14,054 bases of DNA from Sediminibacterium sp. (GCA_030832695.1 JAURIP010000012.1:1-14054), one strand, 5' to 3'. Positions 1 through 8,049 are shown, counted from the stretch's first letter. Translations and numbers: made by a program. Notes: generated by a model not told the origin, from the letters alone.

Positions 1-1
1 T

Positions 2-1087
2 ACTATTGAAGACGATCAAAATAGAAGAGATTTTACAATCAATGCTTTGGCTATTGATATCAGTGATGCGAATTTTGGCAACTTAGTGGATCCATTTGAG
101 GGCATGTTACATATTGCCCAAAAAATTATTAAAACGCCTTTAGCACCAGAACAAACTTTTGATGATGATCCGCTTCGCATGATGCGTGCGATTCGATTTG
201 CAACGCAACTTAATTTTACGATTACGGAGGAAACATTTGCCGCAATCAAAAAAATGGCAGATCGTATCACAATAGTATCTCAAGAAAGAATTACGGATGA
301 GTTACAAAAGATAATGAATACACCAGTACCATCCAAGGGTTGGTACTTATTAAGAGAGGCGGGTTTATTAGCCTATATTTTTCCGCAATTTTTACAATTG
401 GAAGGTGCTGAAACATTGGATGGTATTGGCCATAAAGATAATTTTTCGCATACCCTACAAGTATTGGATAATGTAGCGGCCAATTCGAATGACATTTGGT
501 TAAGATGGTCAGCGGTATTGCATGACATTGCAAAACCAAGAACTAAAAAATTCGAGAAAGGATTTGGATGGACTTTTCATGGCCATGAAGTAGTGGGCGC
601 GCGCATGGTACCCAAAATTTTCACGCAATTAAAATTGCCATTAAACGAACACATGAAAATGGTTCAAAAATTAGTGGCCTTGCATTTGCGTCCCATATCA
701 TTAACAAAAGACAATGTAACGGATAGTGCGATTCGAAGATTGTTATTTGATGCAGGCGATGATATTGATAATTTAATGGTTTTATGTTCGGCTGATATTA
801 CCAGTAAGAACCAAGTAAAGGTGCGGCGCTATTTACAGGGGTTTGAATTTGTGAAACAAAGATTGGTTGCTGTGGAGGAAAAAGACAAAGTGCGTAATTG
901 GCAACCACCTATTTCTGGAGAATTAATTATGGAATTATTCAACATTAGCCCCTCTCGTGAAGTGGGGGTCATTAAGGATGCTATAAGGGAAGCCATATTG
1001 GATGGCCTTATTACAAATGACTATGATGCAGCCTATGCATTCATGCTTGATCAAGCCGCAAAAATTGGGTTAAAACCTAGTAAATAA
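2..1087 (+). CDS. cca: CCA-adding tRNA nucleotidyltransferase, 5'-truncated by the window edge
   Basis: Adds or repairs the 3'-CCA end of tRNAs in the cytoplasm (class II nucleotidyltransferase / poly(A) polymerase superfamily). The reading frame is open from base 2, so the gene begins outside the window; the TTG at 47 is not a real start because the codons before it encode [10 protein letters not shown], the conserved motif after the catalytic palm. Numbering from that TTG, the nucleotide-recognition helix [15 protein letters not shown] is at 41-55, ERITDEL at 80-86, and an HD domain follows with HD at 159-160 (context [10 protein letters not shown]) and a later HGHE at 178-181. The catalytic GxGxR/DxD part lies upstream and is not visible. 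TAA stop at 1085-1087. The next gene on the same strand starts 75 nt later. The assignment to the HD-containing CCA-adding enzyme is secure from the [10 protein letters not shown] motif and domain order; discrimination between CCA- and A-adding activity would need the missing N-terminus. Confidence 0.95.
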   Translation, partial: TIEDDQNRRDFTINALAIDISDANFGNLVDPFEGMLHIAQKIIKTPLAPEQTFDDDPLRMMRAIRFATQLNFTITEETFAAIKKMADRITIVSQERITDELQKIMNTPVPSKGWYLLREAGLLAYIFPQFLQLEGAETLDGIGHKDNFSHTLQVLDNVAANSNDIWLRWSAVLHDIAKPRTKKFEKGFGWTFHGHEVVGARMVPKIFTQLKLPLNEHMKMVQKLVALHLRPISLTKDNVTDSAIRRLLFDAGDDIDNLMVLCSADITSKNQVKVRRYLQGFEFVKQRLVAVEEKDKVRNWQPPISGELIMELFNISPSREVGVIKDAIREAILDGLITNDYDAAYAFMLDQAAKIGLKPSK

Positions 1088-1118
1088 TTAAATGATTTAG
1101 TTGTCTAAAATCATTTAA
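1088..1118. terminator. AT-rich hairpin after cca (weak terminator candidate)
   Basis: TTAAATGATTT (1088-1098) pairs with AAATCATTTAA (1108-1118), an 11-bp perfect inverted repeat with a 9-nt loop, beginning immediately after the cca stop. No clear U-tract follows, so it is a weak or non-canonical terminator, or a 3'-end stabiliser. Call rests on the inverted repeat and position only. Confidence 0.35.
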
Positions 1119-1162
1119 ATCAAGCTAATAAATAGTATTTTAGCAGTTCTAAAAAACGCGAT

Positions 1163-1780
1163 ATGGCATTTTTGAAATTTAGGATTTATTGGGAGGAGGA
1201 TGATGCGATATATCGAGATGTGGTGGTGAAACATACCCAAAATTTTACTGAATTAAATGATATCATTTTAAAAGCTTTTGAGTTTGATCAAAAACACGAT
1301 GCTACTTTTTTTAGAAGTAATGATATTTGGAAAAGAGGTCGTGAAATTAGTAAAGCGGTGTATGAAAAAGAATATATAGCACCGCCTTTATTAATGGAGG
1401 AAACGACCATTGGTTCAGAAATTATTGACACCAATCAGCATTTTATTTTTTTGTATGATTTTGTAAAGTCTTGGACATTTTTAATAGAATTGATTCAAGT
1501 GATTAAAAATGCAGATGCCGATATGTCCTTGGAATATCCCATAATATCAAGAATTGAGGGAGTAGGTCCTATGCAATATGGCACAAAGGGTTTGTTGGGT
1601 AAAACCTTTGCTGACATTGAAGAAAAGTATGATCTATCTGAAGCGAAGGAAGGCTTTGGCGAGGAAGGAGAAGATGCAGAAGAGGGAGATAATGATAAAG
1701 ATGATAATGATGATGATTCTACAGAAGATTCAGATAGTAACGCAGAAGGGGGCGAATTTTTTGAGGGGGAAGCATTTTAG
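1163..1780 (+). CDS. pRiA4b ORF-3-like (IS1096 passenger TnpR-like) protein with acidic tail
   Basis: A 205-residue cytoplasmic protein with no signal peptide or membrane segment. Residues about 3-160 resemble the plasmid pRiA4b ORF-3 family: an opening beta strand LKFRIYWEEDD (4-14), the stretch IYRDVVVKH (16-24), LNDIILKAFEFD (31-42), a LMEETTIGSE block (77-86), and FLYDFVKSWTF (96-106), which matches the family's Tyr-Asp-Phe-x3-Trp pattern but lacks the usual Gly-Asp of YDFGDxW. Residues 166-205 are about half Asp/Glu (20 of 40) and probably disordered. ATG at 1163 gives the family N-terminus directly. The family name comes from plasmid and IS passenger genes, but nothing here indicates a mobile element: it sits between cca and miaA with no inverted repeats or transposase. 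Molecular function is unknown; location between two tRNA-maturation genes only hints at an RNA-related role. Confidence 0.72.
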   Translation: MAFLKFRIYWEEDDAIYRDVVVKHTQNFTELNDIILKAFEFDQKHDATFFRSNDIWKRGREISKAVYEKEYIAPPLLMEETTIGSEIIDTNQHFIFLYDFVKSWTFLIELIQVIKNADADMSLEYPIISRIEGVGPMQYGTKGLLGKTFADIEEKYDLSEAKEGFGEEGEDAEEGDNDKDDNDDDSTEDSDSNAEGGEFFEGEAF

Positions 1781-1815
1781 CGCATCCATTATTATATATA
1801 TTTTCTTTTCTAGCT

Positions 1816-1832
1816 ATTGAATAGCATTCAAT
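1816..1832. other. Short inverted repeat between the pRiA4b-like gene and miaA
   Basis: ATTGAAT (1816-1822) and ATTCAAT (1826-1832) form a perfect 7-bp stem with a 3-nt loop (AGC), followed by the T-rich run TTATTTATTTCATTTT. It could act as a weak terminator or a leader hairpin before miaA. An overlapping alternative fold (GCTATT/AATAGC) exists with too small a loop. Weak evidence. Confidence 0.3.
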
Positions 1833-1860
1833 TTATTTATTTCATTTTCAAATAATATTT

Positions 1861-2748
1861 TTGTCAAATAATACAGTCTATATCATTGTGGGTCCAACTG
1901 CTGTTGGAAAAACTAGTTTTGCCATTGCATTAGCACAACAGTTGAAAACTGAAATAATCTCAGCAGATGCAAGACAATGTTATGCGGAATTAAATATTGG
2001 TGTAGCAAGGCCTAGTTTGGAGGAGTTATCAAAAGTCCCGCATCATTTTATTTCAAGTCATTCCATGAATGATACCATCAATGCCCAGGTTTTTGAAAAT
2101 TATGCTTTAGCAAAAGTGGAGGAGTTATTTAAAACGCATCCTTCAGTGGTCATGGTGGGAGGTACAGGTTTGTATATTAAAGCATTTTGCGAAGGGTTAG
2201 ATATGATTCCCGAAATTGACCCCGCAATTAGGGAGGATATTATAAAGCAATACGATCAACTAGGTTTGCGGTGGTTGCAAAAGGAAGTTTCCGTTAAGGA
2301 TCCACTTTATTGGGCAAAGGGGGAGCAACAAAATCCCCAAAGATTAATGCGTGCGTTGGAAGTTATCCTTGGGACCGGTGCCTCTATTGTAAGTTTTCAA
2401 ATAAAAAATAAAGTTACCCGTCCTTTTAATATTGTTAAAATTGGACTTGAATTACCAAGAGAGCAACTGTATGAGAGAATAAACCAACGAGTTTTAACCA
2501 TGGTCGAAAATGGGCTGGAGCAAGAGGTGCGTGACTTAGTTCCAAAGTTTCATTTGAACGCCTTGCAAACAGTGGGTTATAGCGAATGGTTGCCATACTT
2601 TGAAAGTAGTCTACCCAAGGAAAAAGTCATTGAAAATATCCAACAAAATACCAGACATTATGCGAAAAGACAGATGACCTGGTTTAAAAAAGACCCCGAA
2701 ATTACCTGGCACCAATCCGATCAAATAAATTCCGCTAAAATCGGGTAG
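1861..2748 (+). CDS. miaA: tRNA dimethylallyltransferase MiaA
   Basis: Transfers the dimethylallyl group of DMAPP to N6 of A37 in tRNAs that read UNN codons. The 295-residue protein has a P-loop GPTAVGKT at 11-18, SADARQCYAELNIGVARPS at 34-52 (the substrate-binding DSxQ-type motif, here Asp36-Ala37-Arg38-Gln39), HHFISSH at 61-67, VGGTGLYIKA at 99-108, NPQRLMRALEV at 158-168, TVGYSEW at 237-243 and the C-terminal TRHYAKRQMTWF at 264-275. It is full length for Bacteroidota. The start is a TTG at 1861: the frame has a stop (TAG 1822-1824) upstream with no ATG between, and the first in-frame internal Met is around residue 69, far beyond the P-loop. The GTG at residue 10 would delete the first beta strand. 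There is no clear ribosome-binding site, as is common in this phylum. The Ser-to-Ala change in the DSxQ motif is the only odd residue. Confidence 0.95.
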   Translation: MSNNTVYIIVGPTAVGKTSFAIALAQQLKTEIISADARQCYAELNIGVARPSLEELSKVPHHFISSHSMNDTINAQVFENYALAKVEELFKTHPSVVMVGGTGLYIKAFCEGLDMIPEIDPAIREDIIKQYDQLGLRWLQKEVSVKDPLYWAKGEQQNPQRLMRALEVILGTGASIVSFQIKNKVTRPFNIVKIGLELPREQLYERINQRVLTMVENGLEQEVRDLVPKFHLNALQTVGYSEWLPYFESSLPKEKVIENIQQNTRHYAKRQMTWFKKDPEITWHQSDQINSAKIG

Positions 2749-2792
2749 TGGCCGATGGCATAAAATCCCTCTTTTATTAAATTAATATAATA

Positions 2793-2820
2793 TTGGAGAA
2801 TTATTAATAACGTATTTTTA
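2793..2820 (+). promoter_or_regulatory. Candidate Bacteroidota-type promoter for the M16 peptidase operon
   Basis: TTG at 2793-2795 is followed after 17 nt by TATTTTTA at 2813-2820, which matches the Bacteroidota -7 consensus TAnnTTTG at all but the final base. Transcription would begin around 2825-2830 and give a leader of roughly 70 nt that contains the TCAA repeat. Based on consensus matching only, in very AT-rich DNA. Confidence 0.35.
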
Positions 2821-2851
2821 ATTTAAAATAATTGTCGGAACTTACTAATAT

Positions 2852-2882
2852 TCAATCAATCAATCTATCAATCAATCAATCA
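2852..2882 (+). repeat. TCAA tetranucleotide microsatellite in the leader of the M16 gene
   Basis: Three perfect TCAA units (2852-2863), one TCTA unit (2864-2867), three more TCAA units (2868-2879) and a final TCA. It ends 14 nt before the ATG at 2897, so it lies in the untranslated leader or the translation-initiation region. Unit-number changes would alter spacing rather than reading frame. Confidence 0.9.
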
Positions 2883-2896
2883 TCAAACATAAAATT

Positions 2897-4228
2897 ATGC
2901 AACTAAGAATTTTAATGGCAGTGATCGGTATTTCTTCATTGTCGATGGCAAATGCACAAACAAACGCTATCCAATTTGAAAAATACACTTTGCCCAATGG
3001 CTTAAAAGTTATTTTACATGAGGACCATTCTGCACCGGTAGTCGCAGTAACTGCGCTTTATCATGTAGGTTCCAAAAACGAAGACACTGCGCGTACTGGT
3101 TTTGCGCATTTCTTTGAACATTTATTGTTTGAAGGATCTGAAAATATTAAGCGTGGTGAGTTTGATAAATATATCACCAATGCGGGGGGTGCATTAAATG
3201 CAAATACTTCTCAGGATCGTACTTTTTATTATGAGTTATTACCTTCCAACCAAGTGGATTTGGGTTTGTGGTTAGAAAGTGAGCGTATGATGCATGCCAA
3301 AATTGAACAAATTGGTGTGAACACACAACGCGAAGTAGTTAAAGAGGAAAAAAGACAAAGAGTGGACAATCGACCTTATGGTTCCTTTTTAAATGAAATG
3401 TTGAAACGTGCATTTAAAGTACATCCTTATCAATGGGCGCCAATAGGAAGTATGGATCATTTAAACGCAGCTAAATTAGACGAGTTCATTAATTTTTATA
3501 AAACTTTTTATGTGCCCAACAATTGCGTGTTATCCATCGCAGGTGATTTTAATAAGGCAGATTTGAAAAAGAAAATTGAAGCTTATTTCGGTCCTATTAA
3601 AAAAGGAGCAAATACAATTCCAAGACCAACCATTAAGGAGCCAGCATTGGGAGGAGAAGTAAGAGATGTAATACAAGATAATATTCAATTACCAGGTGTG
3701 TTTCAGGCTTATAGAGCGCCAAAGCAAGGAGGTGATGAATATTATGCTTTTAATGTGTTGTCTACTATTTTATCAGGTGGAGAATCATCTAGAATGAATA
3801 AAACATTAGTAGATAAAAAACAACAAGCCGTAGCTGCGCAAGCAGCACCGTTTTTTAATGAGGACGAGGGATTGTTTATCACTTTAGCCATTGCGAACAT
3901 GGGTGTGAAAATTGAAGCCTTGGAATTAAGTATGGATAGTATCGTTAATGACTTGAAAACAGATTTAGTAGGAGAAAGAGAGTTTCAAAAAGTAAAGAAC
4001 CAAATTACCACACAAATAGTTACGAGTAATGGAACAATGGCAGGAATTGCCGAAAGCTTAGCCAATAATGAAGTTTATTTTGGAGATGCTAATTTAATCA
4101 ATACTGAATTGGATAAATACAATAAGGTAACTAGACAGGATATCTTAAATGTGGCTAAAAAATATTTAAACAAGGACAATCGTGTTGTTCTTTATTATGT
4201 ACCTAAAGAAAAACCTACTACAAAGTAA
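2897..4228 (+). CDS. Secreted M16 (insulinase/processing-peptidase-like) zinc metalloprotease, catalytic partner
   Basis: A 443-residue exported M16 peptidase. Residues 1-20 are a Sec signal peptide with likely cleavage at ANA|Q (20/21). The inverted zinc motif HFFEH is at 71-75, and the third zinc ligand is expected at Glu151 in the segment REVVKEEKRQR (145-155), giving the family's HxxEH-x75-E spacing. HPYQWAPIGS at 176-185 and SIAGDFNK at 213-220 are typical of the end of the first M16 domain; the second domain (about 235-440) contains GGESSRMNK at 294-302. That region keeps the Arg (299) but has no Tyr about 13 residues later, unlike the next gene. The size, two half-domains in one chain, suits an M16B enzyme working as a pair with the adjacent gene 37 nt downstream. 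Likely periplasmic peptide/protein turnover; substrate unknown. ATG at 2897 is chosen because the signal peptide follows at once. Confidence 0.92.
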   Translation: MQLRILMAVIGISSLSMANAQTNAIQFEKYTLPNGLKVILHEDHSAPVVAVTALYHVGSKNEDTARTGFAHFFEHLLFEGSENIKRGEFDKYITNAGGALNANTSQDRTFYYELLPSNQVDLGLWLESERMMHAKIEQIGVNTQREVVKEEKRQRVDNRPYGSFLNEMLKRAFKVHPYQWAPIGSMDHLNAAKLDEFINFYKTFYVPNNCVLSIAGDFNKADLKKKIEAYFGPIKKGANTIPRPTIKEPALGGEVRDVIQDNIQLPGVFQAYRAPKQGGDEYYAFNVLSTILSGGESSRMNKTLVDKKQQAVAAQAAPFFNEDEGLFITLAIANMGVKIEALELSMDSIVNDLKTDLVGEREFQKVKNQITTQIVTSNGTMAGIAESLANNEVYFGDANLINTELDKYNKVTRQDILNVAKKYLNKDNRVVLYYVPKEKPTTK

Positions 4229-4265
4229 TTTCGCAATTGATTTGTACAACACAAAAAATAATTTT

Positions 4266-6332
4266 ATGAAAAAACAGATATATATCGCTTTATTAATGTT
4301 GCCCATCGTTACAATGGCACAAACAATAGATCGTTCAAAAGCACCTGCGCCAGGGAAAGCGCCATTGATACAAATTGGCAGCCCAGTTAAATTCACTTTA
4401 GCGAATGGGATGCAAGTATTTGTAGTTAAAAATACAAAATTGCCAAGAGTGACCGCTTCTCTTGCATTTGATTACGATGGTTTCGCAGAAGGAGAAAAGG
4501 CAGGCGTTGCTGAAATGGCAGGGCAGTTATTGAAAAGAGGTACGACCACTAAATCAAAAGCACAATTAGACGAAGCGGTGGAATTTTTAGGAGGAAGCAT
4601 GTCTACTTCAAGTCAGTCTGCAACGGTTAGTTCACTTAAATCTAATTTTCCTTCATTAATGTCCTTAATGGCGGAGGTAGTACTTAAGCCTGCATTGGCT
4701 AATGATGAATTGGAGAAAATTCGTAAGCAAACATTGTCTGGAATAGAATCAAATAAAGATGATGCGGATGCAATTTCAGGAAATGTTGTGAAGAAGTTAG
4801 TGTATGGTGCTTCACATCCTTATGGTGAAATGATGACGACTAAAACAGTGAATAGCATCACTATGAATGATGTTAAATCATTTTTAACTACCTATTGGAA
4901 ACCCAATATGGCTTATTTGGTTTTTGTGGGTGATATTGAACCATCAGTCGCTAAAGCTTTGGCAGAAAAAAGTTTTGGAGCATGGGCGAAGGGTACTGCA
5001 ACGAAGCAAAATTTTGTAAAACCTTCATTGCCTAATCAAACCTATGTTGCTGTTATTGATCGACCAGCAAGTGTTCAAAGTGTGGTAACTATTGCAACGA
5101 CTGTTGATTTACTTCCTGGTTCCGCTAATGTAATTGCAGGATCAGTAATGAATAATATATTAGGCGGAGGTTTTTCAGGACGTTTGTTCGCCAATCTAAG
5201 GGAAAAGCATGCATTTACTTATGGTGCTTATTCCTCATTGAATCCTAGTCGTCAAGTGGGTATATTTCAAGCATCAGCGTCGGTTCGAAATGAAAAAACG
5301 GATAGCTCAGTACAAGAATTATTACGTGAAATTAATATTATCCTAAATGAAAAAGTGGGTGATGCGGAATTAAGTAGAATGAAAAATTATTTATCAGGTG
5401 GTTTTGCGCGTTCCTTAGAAAATCCTGCAACGATTGCTGGATTTGCTTTAAAAATTGCACAAAACAATTTACCTGCTGATTATTACCAAAAGTATTTAAC
5501 CAATTTAGCTGCAGTAGATGCGCAAAAAGTGCAGGATGCAGGTAAAGCTTTATTGAATACATCAAAAATGCATATTGTCATTGTTGGAAATGCAAAACAA
5601 ATAGCGAAAGGACTTGAAAAATATGGCCCAGTAAAATATTTTGATATTGAAGGAAATGAAATTGCTGCACCCACTGAAATAAAAGCAGATGCCTCTTTAA
5701 CACCACAAATAGTCATGACGAAAGCCATTGCTGCCATTGGATCTGCAGAAGCCATTGCCAAAGTGACGGACGTAGCATTAAATGGTACTGCAAACATTAT
5801 GGGGCAATCATTAAATATGTCTCAAAAAATTGTTATCCCAGGAAATTCTGTAACAACCATGTCGATGGGTGGTATGGCTTTAATGAAGCAAGCAGTTGTT
5901 GATGGTAAATACTCAGTAAGTCAACAAGGCCAAGAAGCACCTATCACGGATGATGTGAAGGAAGGATTGGATGAGTCGGCAAGCATCGCTCCAGAACAAT
6001 TGTATTTAACCAAAGGATATGGTTTAAAAGTAGTAGGGGTAGAAAAAGTAAATGGCAAGGATGCTATTGATATTGAAGTAACAACACCCTCTAAAAAAAT
6101 ATCCCACCGCTTTTATGACGCAGCTACTTATTTATTAGTTAAAACTTCTAAATCAGAGGAAGTGCCTGGTCGTGGAACAGTTACGCAGCAACAATTTTAC
6201 AACGCCTATCAAACAGTAAATGGTATTCAGTTGGCTTCTGAAATGATCATTGATATGGGTGCTATGAAAATTAATGTTAAGTACACTGATATTAAATTGA
6301 ATCAAGGTTTAAAGACAAGCGATTTAAAGTAG
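4266..6332 (+). CDS. Secreted M16-like protein without zinc site, with C-terminal LolA-like domain
   Basis: A 688-residue exported protein. The frame is open from 4182, but the ATG at 4266 is preferred: it gives the signal peptide MKKQIYIALLMLPIVTMA (cleavage near A18|Q19) and avoids overlapping the preceding gene. Residues about 40-240 form an M16 domain in which the HxxEH position reads Glu-Met-Ala-Gly-Gln (83-87), so it cannot bind catalytic zinc. The second M16 domain (about 255-460) keeps the signature GGGFSGRLF at 300-308 and Arg306/Tyr319 (REKHAFTYG), the Arg/Tyr pair of the non-catalytic subunit in two-chain M16 proteases. It therefore likely pairs with the upstream enzyme to bind substrate. 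Residues about 475-688 are an additional beta-rich domain resembling LolA / outer-membrane lipoprotein-sorting proteins, with late features FYDAATYLLVKTS (616-628) and NAYQTVNGIQLASE (646-659). Function of that domain here is inferred only from fold-like pattern. Confidence 0.9.
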   Translation: MKKQIYIALLMLPIVTMAQTIDRSKAPAPGKAPLIQIGSPVKFTLANGMQVFVVKNTKLPRVTASLAFDYDGFAEGEKAGVAEMAGQLLKRGTTTKSKAQLDEAVEFLGGSMSTSSQSATVSSLKSNFPSLMSLMAEVVLKPALANDELEKIRKQTLSGIESNKDDADAISGNVVKKLVYGASHPYGEMMTTKTVNSITMNDVKSFLTTYWKPNMAYLVFVGDIEPSVAKALAEKSFGAWAKGTATKQNFVKPSLPNQTYVAVIDRPASVQSVVTIATTVDLLPGSANVIAGSVMNNILGGGFSGRLFANLREKHAFTYGAYSSLNPSRQVGIFQASASVRNEKTDSSVQELLREINIILNEKVGDAELSRMKNYLSGGFARSLENPATIAGFALKIAQNNLPADYYQKYLTNLAAVDAQKVQDAGKALLNTSKMHIVIVGNAKQIAKGLEKYGPVKYFDIEGNEIAAPTEIKADASLTPQIVMTKAIAAIGSAEAIAKVTDVALNGTANIMGQSLNMSQKIVIPGNSVTTMSMGGMALMKQAVVDGKYSVSQQGQEAPITDDVKEGLDESASIAPEQLYLTKGYGLKVVGVEKVNGKDAIDIEVTTPSKKISHRFYDAATYLLVKTSKSEEVPGRGTVTQQQFYNAYQTVNGIQLASEMIIDMGAMKINVKYTDIKLNQGLKTSDLK

Positions 6333-6366
6333 TCGCTTCTAAGCATAAGCTTACTAGGTAGGCTAC

Positions 6367-6411
6367 AAAAAAGATCCGCCCCCCGAAGTACTCGGGGAGC
6401 GGATCTTTTTT
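6367..6411. terminator. Strong bidirectional rho-independent terminator
   Basis: GATCCGC (6373-6379) pairs with GCGGATC (6399-6405), then CCCCGA (6381-6386) with TCGGGG (6392-6397), with one C/A mismatch (6380/6398) and a 5-nt loop AGTAC. Six A's precede the stem and seven T's follow it, so it can terminate transcripts from both the M16 operon (+) and the outer-membrane protein gene (-), which converge here. It is much more GC-rich than its surroundings. Confidence 0.95.
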
Positions 6412-6481
6412 TATTAATTGTATCTACATTTAATAATACCTATCATTCCTGCCAGCGGCGAAATAATTGAATGTAATTGGT

Positions 6482-7978
6482 TTAGAATCTTATACCATAA
6501 CCTATATTAAACATTAAATGGTTGCCTTTGTAATCAGCATAGTAACTGCTTTTCTCAGTTAATCGATAAGGAAAAATGGCATCTTTCACCATGGTGTTCA
6601 TAATGGTAAAATCAATAAAATGCTTTTCAGTTCTGTAACCAATACCACCGCTTATAATAAACTGAGAAGCTTTTAAGCCCCCATCTTTGTAAGGGGAGCC
6701 ATAGTAGGCAGTTCCAGCCCTAGCCATCCAATTGCCATTTAATTTTACTTCTGAACCAATTCTTATATTGATATTATTTTTATAGGTATTTTTAATTACA
6801 TAGTTAAGATCATTGTAATAACTGACTACGTCTTGGTTATTGTCATTGGAATAAAAACGCGTTCCTGCATATTTTACCCATTCTAGATCTGCACTAATAA
6901 AACCCAATGGTTGGGTAGGTTTGCTTGGGTTCGCAAAAAAGTAACTTGAACTAACAATCGCCTTTGCAGGGGTTGTCATGGCGTAGTCGTAACTTGCTGG
7001 ATAAAAATTATTTTTATAATTATTCATTAAATCAGTGGAACTTAATCCGTTGGGTAAAGCATTGCTATATATTTCGGCATTTATTGCATCCCTGAAGCTG
7101 ATTAATTGTGGGGTGTGATACGTAAAACCAAAGCGTAAAAACGGTTGCGCTTTATAAATCAAACCAAACTTAGCACCTAAGCCAAAACCTTTGGAACTGC
7201 TTTCTTCGTAAAAATCAAAATACCCAGTTTCGCCAAAATAATTGGTCTTACTAAAGTTGATCATGGGCATAGTTAAACTAGCTCCTAAGTATAATTTATC
7301 TTCAATATTTCCACCCCAGCCAAACGCAAGTTCATTGTATCCGCCTTTGGTAACGACATCGTTTTTTTGATTCAAATTTCCTATGGGGATGGTGGTTCTG
7401 TAATCGGTAATATTACCATTCGCATCAAATATAGGATTCACTAATTTGGATTGTATAGCAAGTGAACTACCATAAATAAAATTTTGTTGCGCATCGGTCA
7501 AGCTTGCCTCACTATCATAAAGTTGATCTGCAAATTTTTCTGTAAAACTAGAGTAGGTGTTTTTACCTGAAAGCCCATAGTGGTTATTATAGTCTGCAAT
7601 TTGTGTGTATGAAATTGCAAATGCAGTACTACTCCAATTATTTTTTTTACGACCATCTGCTAAAACAATCCCTAAGTTACCTAGGTTTAGCTTGTTGGAT
7701 GAAACGGATGTGTTGGTTTTGAAATAATCAACGCTATTTGTTTTATTGGAAAACTTTGAGGTCAATAAAAACTCACTTGATTTATAAAATCCCAAACCAG
7801 CTGGATTGATATGTGTTGATGACATATCTCCACCTAATGAACCCATCGCGCCTCCTAATGCATTACTTCTTGGGGTTCCATGTGGGGCAAACCAGGAAAA
7901 TTTTAATACATCATCGGGATCTTGTGCAAATGCGTTTAAGCTGAATCCTAATAAAATCAATAGTAATATTTTTTTCAT
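6482..7978 (-). CDS. Outer-membrane beta-barrel protein, OmpP1/FadL (PorV-like) type
   Basis: A 498-residue outer-membrane protein. The start is taken at 7978 (MKKILLLILLGFSLNAFA|Q, a clean signal peptide cleaved after residue 18); an ATG five codons upstream at 7993 is possible but adds an unneeded MQKII. Residues 34-64 contain GTPRSNALGGAMGSLGGD followed by INPAGLGF, the N-terminal signature seen in Bacteroidota OmpP1/FadL/TodX-like and PorV-like proteins. The rest alternates aromatic and polar residues in Gly/Tyr/Asn-rich strands and ends in GYGIRF, a terminal Phe as in BAM substrates. Family members transport hydrophobic molecules (FadL) or support type IX secretion (PorV); which applies is not determinable here. 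It lies 71 nt downstream of the glycine-rich lipoprotein gene on the same strand and probably shares its transcript. The shared terminator lies just beyond its stop codon. Confidence 0.8.
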   Translation of the reverse strand: MKKILLLILLGFSLNAFAQDPDDVLKFSWFAPHGTPRSNALGGAMGSLGGDMSSTHINPAGLGFYKSSEFLLTSKFSNKTNSVDYFKTNTSVSSNKLNLGNLGIVLADGRKKNNWSSTAFAISYTQIADYNNHYGLSGKNTYSSFTEKFADQLYDSEASLTDAQQNFIYGSSLAIQSKLVNPIFDANGNITDYRTTIPIGNLNQKNDVVTKGGYNELAFGWGGNIEDKLYLGASLTMPMINFSKTNYFGETGYFDFYEESSSKGFGLGAKFGLIYKAQPFLRFGFTYHTPQLISFRDAINAEIYSNALPNGLSSTDLMNNYKNNFYPASYDYAMTTPAKAIVSSSYFFANPSKPTQPLGFISADLEWVKYAGTRFYSNDNNQDVVSYYNDLNYVIKNTYKNNINIRIGSEVKLNGNWMARAGTAYYGSPYKDGGLKASQFIISGGIGYRTEKHFIDFTIMNTMVKDAIFPYRLTEKSSYYADYKGNHLMFNIGYGIRF

Positions 7979-8004
7979 AATAATTTTTTGCATTTTGTAA
8001 ACGT

Positions 8005-8032
8005 GTTTAAAAAATATTACTACTTTTTAAAC
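8005..8032 (-). other. Intercistronic AT-rich hairpin between lipoprotein and OMP genes
   Basis: GTTTAAAAA (8005-8013) and TTTTTAAAC (8024-8032) are perfect 9-bp inverted repeats with a 10-nt loop, lying between the lipoprotein stop (8050) and the OMP start (7978). On the minus strand it could adjust the relative expression of the two genes by partial termination or mRNA processing. There is no GC-rich stem, so termination would be weak. Confidence 0.35.
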
Positions 8033-8049
8033 TGCTTTTTTTGTGGTGA

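Noticed and set aside
1163..1780. A mobile-element passenger gene, given the pRiA4b / IS1096 family name.
   Set aside because: No transposase, terminal inverted repeats or target-site duplication is visible nearby, and the flanks are housekeeping genes.
1856..1863. TATTTTTG, an exact match to the TAnnTTTG promoter element, at the start of miaA.
   Set aside because: It overlaps the TTG start codon, has no TTG at suitable distance upstream, and would put the transcript start inside the coding sequence; most likely chance in a T-rich run.
4182..4265. An upstream start for the second M16 protein at 4182.
   Set aside because: It would overlap the preceding gene and bury the signal peptide that begins at the ATG at 4266.
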